From: Leucobacter luti
Lineage (GTDB): Bacteria; Actinomycetota; Actinomycetes; Actinomycetales; Microbacteriaceae
Length of the DNA: 64,000 bases
Direction of reading: 5' to 3'
Assembly: GCF_004217175.1 (NCBI RefSeq)
Contig: NZ_SHKI01000003.1
Location: 372,697 to 436,696 of the forward strand
Numbering within the stretch: the first letter of the stretch is position 1; every line of letters starts with the position of its first letter. The notes under the pieces were generated by a model. That model was given only the letters and a program-made list of their open reading frames with translations, had not been told where the DNA came from and did not search any database. The position numbers were made by a program, and so were the translations under genes. Below are positions 42,690-51,611 of this stretch, in pieces.

Positions 42690-45556
42690 CGGGCGCCTCC
42701 TTCGACGATCGGTGCGGCACCGAAGAGTTCCGGCGCGGGTGATGGATCCGGATCGTGGCCGCCAGCCGGTGCGGCGGTCGCGGTGTCCGGGGTGACAAAA
42801 CGGGTGTCTGCTGGGAGCAGTCGAGCCGCGAGCTCGCGGTCCCCGAGCACGACGAGCGTGAGGCGCGGGGCGGCGCCGCGTTCGCCGTCGACCGCGCTGG
42901 CGGCGAGGCCGGAGCGCATTGCGTCGACCAGGGCGAGCGGGAGCGGGCGCTCGGCCGCGGCACGCAGATCGACGAGGAGCACCTCGGGCCGATCCTGCAG
43001 CGCCTCGCGCAGCGACTCGGGCTCGGCCCAGCCGGCGCGCGAGCGGAGCGACGCGGCCCGCTCGGGGAGCAGCAACCCAGCGATCTTGGCGGTGCCGAGC
43101 ATGATGGGGGCGCGGCCAACGACCGCCTCCGCGAGCGGCAGGCTCAGCGGGTCGCGGGGGTCGAGCAGCAGCACTTCACCGGGTGAGACGCGGAGGTCGG
43201 GCAGCGTGATCCCACCGGCGAGACGGGCCCGCTCGGACGCGATCACCGCGTCGGGCCGGTCGCTAGGCCAGTCCCGGTGCGCGATCTCGCGGGCGAGGCC
43301 CTCGCCCTCCACGTCGAACGACGGCAGGATGCGGCTGAGCCAGCGCGGCATCCACCAGGCCCGGTCGCCGAGCAGCGCGAGGATGGCGGGCACGAGCGTC
43401 ATGCGCACGATGAAGGCGTCGACGAACACGCCCACGGCGAGCCCGAGCGCGATCACCTTGATGCTCGGGTCACCCTCCGGCACGAACGCCGCGAACACGG
43501 CAAACATGATGAGCGCGGCGGCGGTGACCACCTTCGCGCTGCCAACAAAGCCGCGTCTGATCGCCTGCTGCGCGTTCGCGCCGTGCACATATTCCTCCCT
43601 GATGCGCGCGACCAGGAACACCTCGTAGTCCATCGCGAGGCCGAACAAGACGCCCATCAGGATGATCGGCATGAAGCTGAGCACGGGACCCGCGTGGTGC
43701 ACGTTGAGCAGGTCGCCCAGCCAGCCCCACTGGAACACGGCAACGACCGCGCCGAACGCGGCCCCCACCGAGAGCAGGTAGCCGAGCGTCGCCTTGATGG
43801 GCACCCACACCGAGCGGAACACCATCGCGAGCAGGATCAGGGAGAGCCCCACCACGAGCACGCCGAACGGCAGCAGCGCCTCGCCGAGCAGGTGGGAGAC
43901 GTCGATGCCAACGGCGGTGAAGCCGGTCACCGCGAGGCTCACGCCGTACTTCTCTTGCCACTCGTCGTGGTGCGCGCGGAGCTCGGCCACGAGCTGCTCG
44001 GTACTCTCGGACTGCGGCCCCTCCTCGGGGACCACCTGAATAATGCCGGTGTCGGCGTTCTGGTTGGGGGTGGCGAGCGGCACGTCGGCGACGCCGGGAA
44101 GCGCGCGCACCTCGTCGGCGAGATCCTCCATGAGCCCCAGCGGGTCGGTGCTCGTGATGATCGAGCCGGTGAGGATCAGCGGGCCGTTGGCGCCCTCACC
44201 GAAGTGCTCGCCCGTGAGCTCGTAGGTCACGCGGGCGGGATCGGTCTCCTCGAGCGTCTCGGCGCCCGGCAGCGCGAGGCGCAGGTCGAGGGCGGGGAGC
44301 GCCGCGGCGCCGAGCCCCACGAGCACCACGAGGATCGTGATGATCGGCTTTGCGACCGCCACGCGCACCCAGCCGCTGAAGAAGCGGTCGGCGCGGCTCT
44401 GCCCATTCGCGGCAGGACGCGACGGTGCCGGCTGCCCCGGCGCTGCGGGGTCGGCCGCGCTGTGCTCGCCATCCGCGGTGGTTGCTCCCGCTGCGCCGCC
44501 CGTCGACTGCGCGGCAAGCGCGGCGCGCTGCTTCTTCGGCAGGATCTTGAGGCCCGCCATCGCGAGCACGGCGGGGGTCAGCGTAACGCCGATGAGCACC
44601 GCGACCGCGACCCCCGCGGCGGCGGCGACGCCGAGCGCGGTGAGGAACGGGATCCCCGCCACCGCGAGGCCGAGCAGCGCAATGATGACGGTGAGGCCGG
44701 CGAACACCACGGCCGAACCGCTCGTCGCGGTGGCCCGTGCGATCGATTCAGTGACGCCGAGCCCGGAGCGCAGTTGCTCCTGGTGCCGGCTTACGATGAA
44801 GAGCGTGTAGTCAATACCGACGGCGAGCCCGAGCATGAGGGCGAGCATCGGGGTGGTGGAGGTCATCTCGGCGAACGCGGTGGTGACAAAGAGCCCGGCG
44901 ATCGTCACGCCCACGCCGAGGATCGCGATCAGCAGCGGCATTCCGGCCGCGACCAGCGAGCCGAGCGTGAACAGCAGCACAATGAACGCGATCGCGACGC
45001 CGAGCGCCTCGGTGATCGTGAAGCCAGGGATCGCCACGGAGAAGAGGTCGCCGCCGTAGGACACCTCGGAGCCCGCCGGAAGCGCTTCCCGGAGCTCGGA
45101 GGTGGCGGCAACGATGCCGTCGCTCGTCGCCTCCGGTGCGTCGCTCTGGGTGGCGTCGATCTGCACCGTGATGAGCGCGGCTCGCCCGTCGTCGCTCAGG
45201 CCGCTGGCTCCGAGTTCGGCGAACGGGTGTGAGACCGCGTTGACCTGCGGCAGGTCCGCGAGCTCGTCGGCGACCGCCACGATCTCGCTCTTGAACTGGC
45301 CGTCCTCGACGCTCTCACCCTCGGGCGCAACCACCACGATGGTGGCGCTCGTGCCGCTCACCTCCGGGAAAGTGCGGCCGAGCGTGTCGATCGCCGCCTG
45401 CGACTCAGTGCCGGGGATCGTGATCGGCGCGTTCGCGCCCTGCGAGAACAGCCCGGCGCCCACGCCGAGGAGCGCGAGCAGTGCGATCCACAGGATGAGG
45501 ACGAGCGACTTCGCGCGCGTGGCCCACAGGCCAAGCGAGTACAAAAGTGACGACAT
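42686..45556 (-). CDS. MMPL-family transporter with extra C-terminal soluble domain
   Basis: RND-superfamily transporter of the MMPL type, 956 residues. Two repeats of one plus five membrane segments; SQGANAPITIPGTESQAA opens the first extracellular domain, and GLAVGIDYTLFIVSRHQEQL and FGLAMDYEVFLVARIREEY carry the paired Asp-Tyr motifs of proton relay. From about residue 765 a soluble domain follows (LPDLRVSPGEVLLLDP, LQDRPEVLLVDL) which resembles a degenerate ABC ATPase without a Walker A lysine. ATG at 45556 begins the first membrane segment. Likely exports a lipid or a hydrophobic compound under TetR control. Confidence 0.9.
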   Translation of the reverse strand: MSSLLYSLGLWATRAKSLVLILWIALLALLGVGAGLFSQGANAPITIPGTESQAAIDTLGRTFPEVSGTSATIVVVAPEGESVEDGQFKSEIVAVADELADLPQVNAVSHPFAELGASGLSDDGRAALITVQIDATQSDAPEATSDGIVAATSELREALPAGSEVSYGGDLFSVAIPGFTITEALGVAIAFIVLLFTLGSLVAAGMPLLIAILGVGVTIAGLFVTTAFAEMTSTTPMLALMLGLAVGIDYTLFIVSRHQEQLRSGLGVTESIARATATSGSAVVFAGLTVIIALLGLAVAGIPFLTALGVAAAAGVAVAVLIGVTLTPAVLAMAGLKILPKKQRAALAAQSTGGAAGATTADGEHSAADPAAPGQPAPSRPAANGQSRADRFFSGWVRVAVAKPIITILVVLVGLGAAALPALDLRLALPGAETLEETDPARVTYELTGEHFGEGANGPLILTGSIITSTDPLGLMEDLADEVRALPGVADVPLATPNQNADTGIIQVVPEEGPQSESTEQLVAELRAHHDEWQEKYGVSLAVTGFTAVGIDVSHLLGEALLPFGVLVVGLSLILLAMVFRSVWVPIKATLGYLLSVGAAFGAVVAVFQWGWLGDLLNVHHAGPVLSFMPIILMGVLFGLAMDYEVFLVARIREEYVHGANAQQAIRRGFVGSAKVVTAAALIMFAVFAAFVPEGDPSIKVIALGLAVGVFVDAFIVRMTLVPAILALLGDRAWWMPRWLSRILPSFDVEGEGLAREIAHRDWPSDRPDAVIASERARLAGGITLPDLRVSPGEVLLLDPRDPLSLPLAEAVVGRAPIMLGTAKIAGLLLPERAASLRSRAGWAEPESLREALQDRPEVLLVDLRAAAERPLPLALVDAMRSGLAASAVDGERGAAPRLTLVVLGDRELAARLLPADTRFVTPDTATAAPAGGHDPDPSPAPELFGAAPIVEGGAR

Positions 45557-45647
45557 GCGGGGCGGGCCTTCCGGTCGCGAACGGGTCTCTGAGCGAGCGG
45601 GACGGCAACACGCAGACACGGATCGCCGAGCCCCCGCGCACAGTGTC

Positions 45648-45685
45648 GATACACTAGTGTATCCGATTCGATACACTAGTGTATT
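45648..45685. promoter_or_regulatory. Twin TetR operators
   Basis: GATACACTAGTGTATC at 45648-45663 is a perfect 16-base palindrome; GATACACTAGTGTATT at 45670-45685 repeats it, with a perfect 14-base core. Centres are 22 bases apart, about two turns of the helix. They lie between the divergent MMPL and tetR genes in an otherwise GC-rich spacer and should be the binding sites of the TetR protein encoded at 45745. Confidence 0.85.
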
Positions 45686-45744
45686 CAGCGGATGCTCAGT
45701 GAACGCGCACGCCGCACCACATCACGCGCGACGGGAGGCCACGT

Positions 45745-46395
45745 ATGACACTCGCACCAGATCCGACCCCGAGTGCGCGCCGCCAGGAGACGCGCACTCG
45801 CCTGATGGACGCCGCCGTCGAGGTCTTCGCGGAGGACGGACTGCAGGGCGCAGCGGTCGAGACGATCAGCGCGCGCGCCGGCTTCACCCGCGGCGCCTTC
45901 TACTCGAACTTCGAGAGCAAGGAACAGCTCTTCCTGGAGCTGCTCACCCGGGAGTTCGAGCGCCGGGCGGCCGACCTCGACGAGAAGGCCCGGATGCTCG
46001 AGCCCACGCTCCGCGAGCGCGCCGGCTGCGTCGACCCCGCGGAGGCCGCCGACTACATCGTGCAGTTCTTCACCCCGTCGCAAGACGCGACCGCCTGGTT
46101 CGTGCTGGAGGCGGAGTTCCTGCTGCTCGCCATGCGCGACCCGTCGCTCGCGCCGGGGCACCACGACTTCATGGACAACTTCTACGCGAGCATCTCCGGT
46201 GTGGTCGAGCGCGTGCTCCAGGCGGCAGGCCGCCGCTTCGTGATCCCCGTGGAACGAGCGATCCTCGTGCTCAGCGGGGTGTACGAGCACGCGCTACGCA
46301 CGGCGGCGCTCGCCGGGACCGACCCGTCTGGCGCGTTCACCGAGCTGGGCGACCGCCTCGCCGAGCTCCTCTTCGCCCTCACCGAGGAGGAGTAG
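45745..46395 (+). CDS. TetR-family regulator of the MMPL/YhgE operon
   Basis: Repressor of 216 residues. Helix-turn-helix TRLMDAAVEVFAEDGLQGAAVETISARAGFTRGAFYSNFESKEQLF is canonical (the FYSNF form of the third helix region). The C-terminal ligand domain is Leu/Ala-rich. ATG follows GGGAGGCCACGT. The protein gene diverges from the MMPL/YhgE operon across the twin palindromes, so repression of that operon and autoregulation are expected. Confidence 0.93.
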   Translation: MTLAPDPTPSARRQETRTRLMDAAVEVFAEDGLQGAAVETISARAGFTRGAFYSNFESKEQLFLELLTREFERRAADLDEKARMLEPTLRERAGCVDPAEAADYIVQFFTPSQDATAWFVLEAEFLLLAMRDPSLAPGHHDFMDNFYASISGVVERVLQAAGRRFVIPVERAILVLSGVYEHALRTAALAGTDPSGAFTELGDRLAELLFALTEEE

Positions 46396-46437
46396 GGGAC
46401 GCGCGTGAATGCGCATCCGCTCGCCTAGGATAGAACC

Positions 46438-47043
46438 GTGCTGCTTTCAGACCGCGATATCAACGCCGAACTCGAATCGGGCCGGATCCAGCTGTCCCCC
46501 AGCGACGCTTCGATGGTGCAACCGTCGAGTGTCGATGTGCGGCTCGACCGCTACTTCCGCCTGTTCGACAACCACAAGTACGCGGTGATCGACCCGGCCG
46601 AGGAGCAGCCGGAGCTCACCCGCCTCATCGAGGTGGATCCCGCCGAGGGGTTCATCCTCCACCCCGGCGAGTTCGTACTCGGTTCAACGTTCGAGCAGGT
46701 GGGGCTCCCCGACGACATCGCGGCGCGCTTGGAGGGCAAGAGCTCGCTGGGCCGGCTCGGCCTGCTCACGCACTCGACCGCGGGGTTCATCGACCCCGGT
46801 TTCGAGGGCCACGTCACGCTGGAGCTGTCGAACGTCGCCACGCTCCCCATCCGTCTCTGGCCGGGAATGAAGATCGGGCAGCTCTGCTTCTTCCGGCTCA
46901 CGTCGCCGTCTGATCGCCCCTACGGCTCGGGCGCCACGTACTCGCGCTACCTGGGGCAGCGCGGGCCCACTGCCTCGCGCTCGCACCTCAACTTCCACCG
47001 CGCCGACGTGACCGGCACGGACGCGGGCGCACCGGGCGCGTAG
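46438..47043 (+). CDS. dcd: dCTP deaminase (probably bifunctional dCTP deaminase/dUTPase)
   Basis: Pyrimidine nucleotide enzyme, 201 residues. [57 protein letters not shown] with the catalytic Glu, and [10 protein letters not shown] match actinobacterial Dcd almost throughout; the M. tuberculosis homologue converts dCTP to dUMP directly. GTG start at 46438, six bases after TAGGAT, suggests a leaderless transcript. The last 10 residues ([10 protein letters not shown]) are extra. Confidence 0.96.
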   Translation: MLLSDRDINAELESGRIQLSPSDASMVQPSSVDVRLDRYFRLFDNHKYAVIDPAEEQPELTRLIEVDPAEGFILHPGEFVLGSTFEQVGLPDDIAARLEGKSSLGRLGLLTHSTAGFIDPGFEGHVTLELSNVATLPIRLWPGMKIGQLCFFRLTSPSDRPYGSGATYSRYLGQRGPTASRSHLNFHRADVTGTDAGAPGA

Positions 47044-47095
47044 TGCGTCCGGGCGACCCGGCCCCGGCTCGCCGCCCGGCCGCCCTCGAACACCC

Positions 47096-49090
47096 TCAGC
47101 TTCGCGTGGTGCGCGCGTCGCGCTTCGCCTGCGCGGCGAGCATCTCGTTGTACGCGTGCAGCTCCGCCTCGCCCGAGCGATCGGCAAAGCGGTCCTTGCG
47201 CTTCTGCTCCTTCGTGTCGCTGCGCGACCACTGCACGGCGACCACGAGCGCGAGCGCGAGCGTGGGCAGCTCGCCGATTCCCCACGCGATCCCGCCGCCG
47301 GTCGATTGGTCCTCGAGCGGGGTTGCGCCCCAGGTGCGCCCCATCGCCCCGTACCAGTCCGCGAGCATGAGCCCGTTGCCGGTCATGATGGTCACGCCGA
47401 AGAACGCGTGCGAGGCCATCGTTGCGAACAGGGTGACGAGCCGCAGCGGGTACGGGAAGCGGTAGGGCACCGGGTCGATGCCGATCATTGACAGGCTGAA
47501 CAGGTAGCCGGCGATGAGGAAGTGGATGATCATCCACTGGTGGCCGAGGTGCTCGGACGCCGCCCAGCGCGCGATCGGCGTGAAGTAGAAGATCCAGAGC
47601 GAACCGGCAAACACCACGGCGGTGACGGCCGGGTGCGTGATGAACTTCGAGTACGGGGTTTGCACGGCCCACATGATCCACTCGCGGCCGCCCCAGGAGC
47701 CGTCGGTGCGCTTCTCGACGGCACGCAGCGTGAGCGTCACCGGCGCGCCAAGCACGAGCAGCAGCGGGATCAGCATGGTGAGCATCATGTGCGCGAGCAT
47801 GTGCACGCTGAAGAGGTACTGCTCGTACGCGTTGAGTGCACCGTTGGTCGTGTAGAACAGCCCCGCGATACCGAGCGCCCAGGGGATCGTGCGCCCGATC
47901 GGCCAGCGGTCGCCGCGGCGGCGCAGGCGGATCACGGCGGCGAAGTAGAACAGGAGGCCGAAGACGCACACGAGCGCCCAGGCGAGATCGAACTTCCACT
48001 CCGTGAAATAGCTCGACGGCGTGAGCTCAGGCGGGAGCGGATCGCCCGTGAGCCACTCGGCCGGGCTGATCTTGCCGCCCTGGTCGCGGGCCGGCTCAAG
48101 CGCAACGGGGGTGGCCGTGCGGCCGAGCGCGCCCGCCACACCGCTCGCGATCCCCATGACGGCGAGCTCGGCGGTGATGAACCAGATGAACGCGCGCTGG
48201 CCGCGCACGCTGTCCGCGATGCGCGGGATCAGCCAGGTGCGCTGCACCGCACCGAACGTGCCGAGTGCGAGGAGCGCGACGGTCTTGAGCACCACGAGGA
48301 TGCCGTACCCGGTGCCGAACAGGGCGTCGATGGAGCCGACGCGCAGCCACGCGCTCACGACACCCGACGCTGCCACGCCGATGAACGCGAGCAGCGCGAG
48401 GCTTGAGTAGCGGCCCGAAAGCACCGCGAGCCGCTTGCGGTCGACGGTGAACGCCACAAACACCAGCGTCAGCAGCCCCCCAAGCCACACTGCGGCGCCG
48501 ATCAGGTGCACCAGGAGGGAGTTGACCGCCTGGCTGTGCCCGGAGGCTCCTGCGGCGTGCCCCTGCTGCGCGAGCGGCAGCGTCGTGGCGAGCGCCGCGA
48601 TCAGCACGAGAAGCGTGAGCCGGCGCTCGCGCACCGCAAACGCGAGCACCGTGGTGGTCGCCGCCAACAGCAGCTCGATGAACCAGAGCTGGCCGAGCTC
48701 GATCTCGGTGACGAACTGGGCGAGGCCGGCGCCGAAGCTTGCGTCGCCGGAGAACGGGAGGCCCGAGACGTCGACGTAGGTGAAGATCAGGGTTGCCGCG
48801 CTTGCGACGGTGAGCACGGCGGCGGAGCCGGCGGCCACATCGAGCGCGACGCGCATCTCGGGCCGATCGCTCGCGAGCGCCCAGACCGCCATGACGACGG
48901 ATCCGATCAGGCCGGCCATTGCCACGTTGACGATGGTGCGGGCGATGGGCACGCCGTAGCGCACAATCGTGCCCGGGTCCGCGAGGGTCCGCTCGGCTGC
49001 TGCGCCGCCGATGCTGAGCCCGACCACCAGGAATGCGAGCGTCGCCGCGAGCAGCAGGGCGGGAGCGAGAACACGCAGAGAACGAGGCAC
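47096..49090 (-). CDS. CopD-CtaG fusion: copper import / cytochrome c oxidase assembly protein
   Basis: Integral membrane protein, 664 residues, in two parts. Residues about 1-330 form a CopD-like copper transport domain (LVHLIGAAVWLGGLLTLVFVAF). Residues about 360-620 form a CtaG (caa3_CtaG) domain with TTNGALNAYEQYLFSVHMLAHMMLTMLIPLLLVLG and HLGHQWMIIHFLIAGYLFS. Such fusions are known in actinobacteria and deliver copper to the terminal oxidase. GTG at 49090 lies six bases after TAGGCT, consistent with a leaderless transcript. The cytosolic tail is charged. Confidence 0.93.
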   Translation of the reverse strand: MPRSLRVLAPALLLAATLAFLVVGLSIGGAAAERTLADPGTIVRYGVPIARTIVNVAMAGLIGSVVMAVWALASDRPEMRVALDVAAGSAAVLTVASAATLIFTYVDVSGLPFSGDASFGAGLAQFVTEIELGQLWFIELLLAATTTVLAFAVRERRLTLLVLIAALATTLPLAQQGHAAGASGHSQAVNSLLVHLIGAAVWLGGLLTLVFVAFTVDRKRLAVLSGRYSSLALLAFIGVAASGVVSAWLRVGSIDALFGTGYGILVVLKTVALLALGTFGAVQRTWLIPRIADSVRGQRAFIWFITAELAVMGIASGVAGALGRTATPVALEPARDQGGKISPAEWLTGDPLPPELTPSSYFTEWKFDLAWALVCVFGLLFYFAAVIRLRRRGDRWPIGRTIPWALGIAGLFYTTNGALNAYEQYLFSVHMLAHMMLTMLIPLLLVLGAPVTLTLRAVEKRTDGSWGGREWIMWAVQTPYSKFITHPAVTAVVFAGSLWIFYFTPIARWAASEHLGHQWMIIHFLIAGYLFSLSMIGIDPVPYRFPYPLRLVTLFATMASHAFFGVTIMTGNGLMLADWYGAMGRTWGATPLEDQSTGGGIAWGIGELPTLALALVVAVQWSRSDTKEQKRKDRFADRSGEAELHAYNEMLAAQAKRDARTTRS

Positions 49091-49151
49091 ACACCTAGCC
49101 TACGGCCTGCCCGATGTGCGAAGGATCAGTCCGGTCCCGGAAAACACGACA

Positions 49152-49176
49152 CCCCCCGAGCGAATCGCCCGAGGGG
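49152..49176 (-). terminator. Terminator of the HU gene
   Basis: Stem of about 11 base pairs (two G-U pairs) formed by CCCCTCGGGCG and CGCTCGGGGGG on the minus strand, followed by GTCGTGTTTTCC. It lies 20 bases after the HU stop. Confidence 0.65.
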
Positions 49177-49195
49177 TGGAGTGCGGTGGGTGAAG

Positions 49196-49474
49196 TTACT
49201 TCACGGCAGCCTTGAGCTTCGAGCCGACCGACACCTTGACGCGCTTGCCAGCGGGGATGTTGATGGTCTCGCCCGTGCGGGGGTTGCGGCCGGTGCGAGC
49301 GGCCGTGGTTGCGGTCTCGAACGAGATCCAGCCCGGGATCGAAACCTTCTCGCCCGCGGCGACGGTCTCGGAGACAGCGGCGAACAGCCCGTCGATCACG
49401 TTGGAAACGGCGGCCTGGCTCTGGCCGGTCTCAGCGGCGATCTTAGCGACAAGCTCGGTCTTGTTGAGTGCCAT
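49196..49474 (-). CDS. hup: HU-type DNA-binding protein
   Basis: Histone-like HU protein, 92 residues. MALNKTELVAKIAAETGQSQAAVSNVIDG and the DNA-embracing arm GRNPRTGETINIPA are canonical. It lacks the long Lys/Pro/Ala-rich tail of mycobacterial and streptomycete HupB/HupS. GGAAGGA precedes the ATG at 49474; the longer frame is not used. A leader of about 100 bases is inferred from TAGATT at 49573-49578 (minus strand). Confidence 0.95.
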   Translation of the reverse strand: MALNKTELVAKIAAETGQSQAAVSNVIDGLFAAVSETVAAGEKVSIPGWISFETATTAARTGRNPRTGETINIPAGKRVKVSVGSKLKAAVK

Positions 49475-49646
49475 GTTGTGTCCTTCCAGGGCGACGACAT
49501 GCAATGGCCGAGCCCCTGATCTGGTTCAGGTGTCCCCACCGGTATGGAGGGTCCGATCGGTTGATCGCTACGAATCTACCTCAGTTTGGCGGTTTTCCGC
49601 GGATCCACCTGCGATAATTCCGCGCGGCGTGTCGCGGGGACACGAA
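49475..49646 (-). promoter_or_regulatory. HU leader and promoter region
   Basis: On the minus strand TAGATT (49573-49578) is a plausible -10 box about 100 bases before the HU start. The transcribed part contains short self-complementary pieces, such as CCTGA-ACCAGA-TCAGG and a stem around ACCGGT, which could fold the leader. No known riboswitch pattern fits. No gene is seen. Confidence 0.4.
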
Positions 49647-49684
49647 AAAACGGGCGCGAACCCCGAAGGGTTCGCGCCCGTTTT
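49647..49684 (-). terminator. Intrinsic terminator of the rpmB-rpmG-rpsN operon
   Basis: Perfect 17-base arms, loop of four (TTCG on the transcribed strand), and on the minus strand a run of six T directly after the stem. A textbook intrinsic terminator, 40 bases after the rpsN stop. Confidence 0.92.
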
Positions 49685-49724
49685 CAGAAGTCGAACGACT
49701 CCCGGATCCGCGAGTGCGGAGCTG

Positions 49725-50030
49725 TTACCAGCTCGACTTGGTGATGCCGGGGAGCTCGCCGCGGTGAGCCATGTCGCGGAAGCGCACACGGGACACGCCG
49801 AACTTCGTCAGCACGCCACGGGGGCGGCCGTCGATGACGTCGCGGCTGCGCACGCGCACCGGCGAAGCGTTGCGGGGCAGCTTCTGCAGGCCGATACGAG
49901 CGGCCTCGCGGCTCTCGTCGGTCCCGTTGGGGTCAACGAGGGCCTTCTTCAGCTCGAGGCGCTTCGCGGCGTAACGCTCAACGATGGCCTGACGCTGCTT
50001 GTTCTTTGCAATCATGCTCTTCTTAGCCAT
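49725..50030 (-). CDS. rpsN: 30S ribosomal protein S14, zinc-independent form
   Basis: S14, 101 residues. [24 protein letters not shown] and the C-terminal [19 protein letters not shown] are diagnostic. The long form has no cysteines and no CxxC zinc knuckle, that is, the C-minus type. Last gene of the three-gene ribosomal operon, 2 bases after rpmG. In actinobacteria C-minus paralogues are often under Zur control; a zinc operon with zur is 6-10 kb away. Confidence 0.96.
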   Translation of the reverse strand: MAKKSMIAKNKQRQAIVERYAAKRLELKKALVDPNGTDESREAARIGLQKLPRNASPVRVRSRDVIDGRPRGVLTKFGVSRVRFRDMAHRGELPGITKSSW

Positions 50031-50032
50031 GT

Positions 50033-50200
50033 TTAGCGCTCCTCTCGGAAATCAACGTGCTTGCGGACCACCGGGTCGTACTTCTTGAGCACGAGGCGGT
50101 CGGGGGTGTTGCGACGGTTCTTCTTGGTCACGTAGGTGTAACCGGTTCCGGCCGTCGAGCGGAGCTTGATGATCGGACGTACGTCCTTATCCTTAGCCAT
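50033..50200 (-). CDS. rpmG: 50S ribosomal protein L33, zinc-independent form
   Basis: L33 of 55 residues: starts [20 protein letters not shown], continues [16 protein letters not shown] and ends KHVDFREER. No Cys is present, so this is the C-minus form. Start ATG shares one base with the rpmB TAA (TAATG), so the two are translationally coupled. Confidence 0.95.
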   Translation of the reverse strand: MAKDKDVRPIIKLRSTAGTGYTYVTKKNRRNTPDRLVLKKYDPVVRKHVDFREER

Positions 50201-50436
50201 TAGAGCTTCACCCCACGCTTCTGCAGATCAGCAACAACTGACTCGATGCCACGAGCATCGATCACCTTGATGCCCTTAGCCGACAGGGTGAGCGTCACCT
50301 TGCGGCCGAGTGAGGGCACGAAGTAGGTCTTCTTCTGGATGTTCGGATCGAACCGACGCTTGGTGCGACGGTGCGAGTGCGAAATGTTGTGACCAAAGCC
50401 GGGAACGGCGCCGGTCACCTGGCACACTGCTGCCAT
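50200..50436 (-). CDS. rpmB: 50S ribosomal protein L28, zinc-independent form
   Basis: L28 of 78 residues, [20 protein letters not shown] at the N terminus then [19 protein letters not shown]. The single Cys in CQVTG replaces the CDVCG knuckle of zinc-binding forms. First gene of the operon rpmB-rpmG-rpsN; GAGAGGAAACACC before the ATG at 50436. Confidence 0.95.
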   Translation of the reverse strand: MAAVCQVTGAVPGFGHNISHSHRRTKRRFDPNIQKKTYFVPSLGRKVTLTLSAKGIKVIDARGIESVVADLQKRGVKL

Positions 50437-50741
50437 GGTGTTTCCTCTCATACCGTGAGACCGGACGGCCTCACCCAAGATTTCTTGTCTGCGCTGACTC
50501 ACGCGCTTCCGGAGGGTTCCGGCGACGCGGGACGAGCCCTCGCGGTCTGCGCACTGGGACGGCGCACAGCCAAGGAGCAAGCTTACGCGGCCAGGGCACG
50601 GCGCGCAAGCCGGGCGTGTCGCCCGCGCCGGGGCAGGCCCCGAGCCGCCGGGGGCCGCGGCCCCCGGGGCGTGGCCGGGCGATGTTACGCGCCTGGCCCC
50701 GGCCGCCACCGTTCGTCGGCACTGAGGCGTAGTGTGGGAGG
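50437..50741. other. 305-base region between rpmB and the SGNH hydrolase
   Basis: Divergent spacer with no credible gene. It must hold the promoter of the ribosomal protein operon, but no A/T-rich palindrome of Zur-box type is seen. A 20-base perfect palindrome CCGGGGGCCGCGGCCCCCGG lies at 50648-50667. TCTCA-TACCG-TGAGA next to the rpmB start (about 50446-50460) is a weak inverted repeat. The right end has TAGTGT at 50730-50735, the probable -10 box for the SGNH hydrolase gene. Confidence 0.6.
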
Positions 50742-51527
50742 GTGACTCAGGATCATGGACCCGCGCTCATCCGGTACGTCGCCATCGGCGACAGCTTCAC
50801 GGAGGGGGTTGGCGATGAGCAGCCCGACGGGTCGGTGCGCGGCTGGGCCGACCTCGTGGCACAGGGCCTGGCCGACGCGCACGGGGCGCCGATCCAGTAC
50901 GCGAACCTCGCGATCCGGGGCCGGCTCCTCGCCCCGATCATCGCTGAGCAGCTTGAGCCTGCGCTCGCGCTCGCGCCCACGCTCGTGAGCTTCAACGGCG
51001 GCGGAAACGACATGCTCCGCCCCGGGACCGATCTCGCCTGGATCGCTGCGGAGACCGAGACCGCGCTGCGCCGCATTCAGGCGGCCGGGGCCGAACCGCT
51101 CCTGCTGGCCGGGGCAAACCCGACGGGCGGCTTGCCGGGCGGCGGCCGGGTGCGGGCAAAGGGTGACGAGCTCACCCGAGTCGCCGGCGGGATCGCCGCC
51201 CGACTCGGCGTCCGCTTTGCCGATAACTGGAGCGACGCCGAGCTGACCGGCCGCCAGTACTGGTCGCACGACCGCCTGCACCTGGCCCCGGTGGGCCACC
51301 ACCGGGTCGCCGCGAACGTGCTGCGCGCGCTCGACGTCGCGCCGCCCGCGGACTGGGTGCTCGATGCACCGCCGGCCCCCGCGCCGAGCGCGCGCGAGCA
51401 GCTCCGGTACACCCGCGAGCACGTGGTGCCCTGGGTGCAGCGCCGGCTCACGGGACGGTCGAGCGGTGATGGCCGCACCGCGAAGTACGGCGAGTGGACC
51501 TGGGTGACGCCGCGCACCGCAGCGTAA
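50742..51527 (+). CDS. SGNH/GDSL-family hydrolase
   Basis: Predicted esterase/lipase of the SGNH fold, 261 residues. Block I is [14 protein letters not shown] (Ser nucleophile), block [17 protein letters not shown] (Asn) and block V with the Asp-x-x-His pair in [15 protein letters not shown]. No signal peptide is visible, so the protein is probably cytoplasmic. The C-terminal 70 residues are basic ([15 protein letters not shown]). GTG start lies six bases after TAGTGT, so the transcript may be leaderless. Confidence 0.92.
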   Translation: MTQDHGPALIRYVAIGDSFTEGVGDEQPDGSVRGWADLVAQGLADAHGAPIQYANLAIRGRLLAPIIAEQLEPALALAPTLVSFNGGGNDMLRPGTDLAWIAAETETALRRIQAAGAEPLLLAGANPTGGLPGGGRVRAKGDELTRVAGGIAARLGVRFADNWSDAELTGRQYWSHDRLHLAPVGHHRVAANVLRALDVAPPADWVLDAPPAPAPSAREQLRYTREHVVPWVQRRLTGRSSGDGRTAKYGEWTWVTPRTAA

Positions 51528-51611
51528 CGCACACGCAGGCACGGGTCCGGGCACACACCGGCGCACGGAAACCGGCGCGCACGGACAGTCTGACGCGGCG
51601 CGGGCGCACAT

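Noticed and set aside
49500..49560. Possible TPP riboswitch because of CCTGATCTGG
   Set aside because: The string is on the strand opposite to the HU leader, the flanking conserved TPP parts (CTGAGA, GCGTAGGGA) are absent, and the gene is not a thiamine gene.
50446..50460. TCTCATACCGTGAGA upstream of rpmB as a Zur box
   Set aside because: Its half-sites are TCTCA/TGAGA, the reverse order of the TGA...TCA pattern seen at znuA, and it is too close to the start and too GC-rich in the centre.
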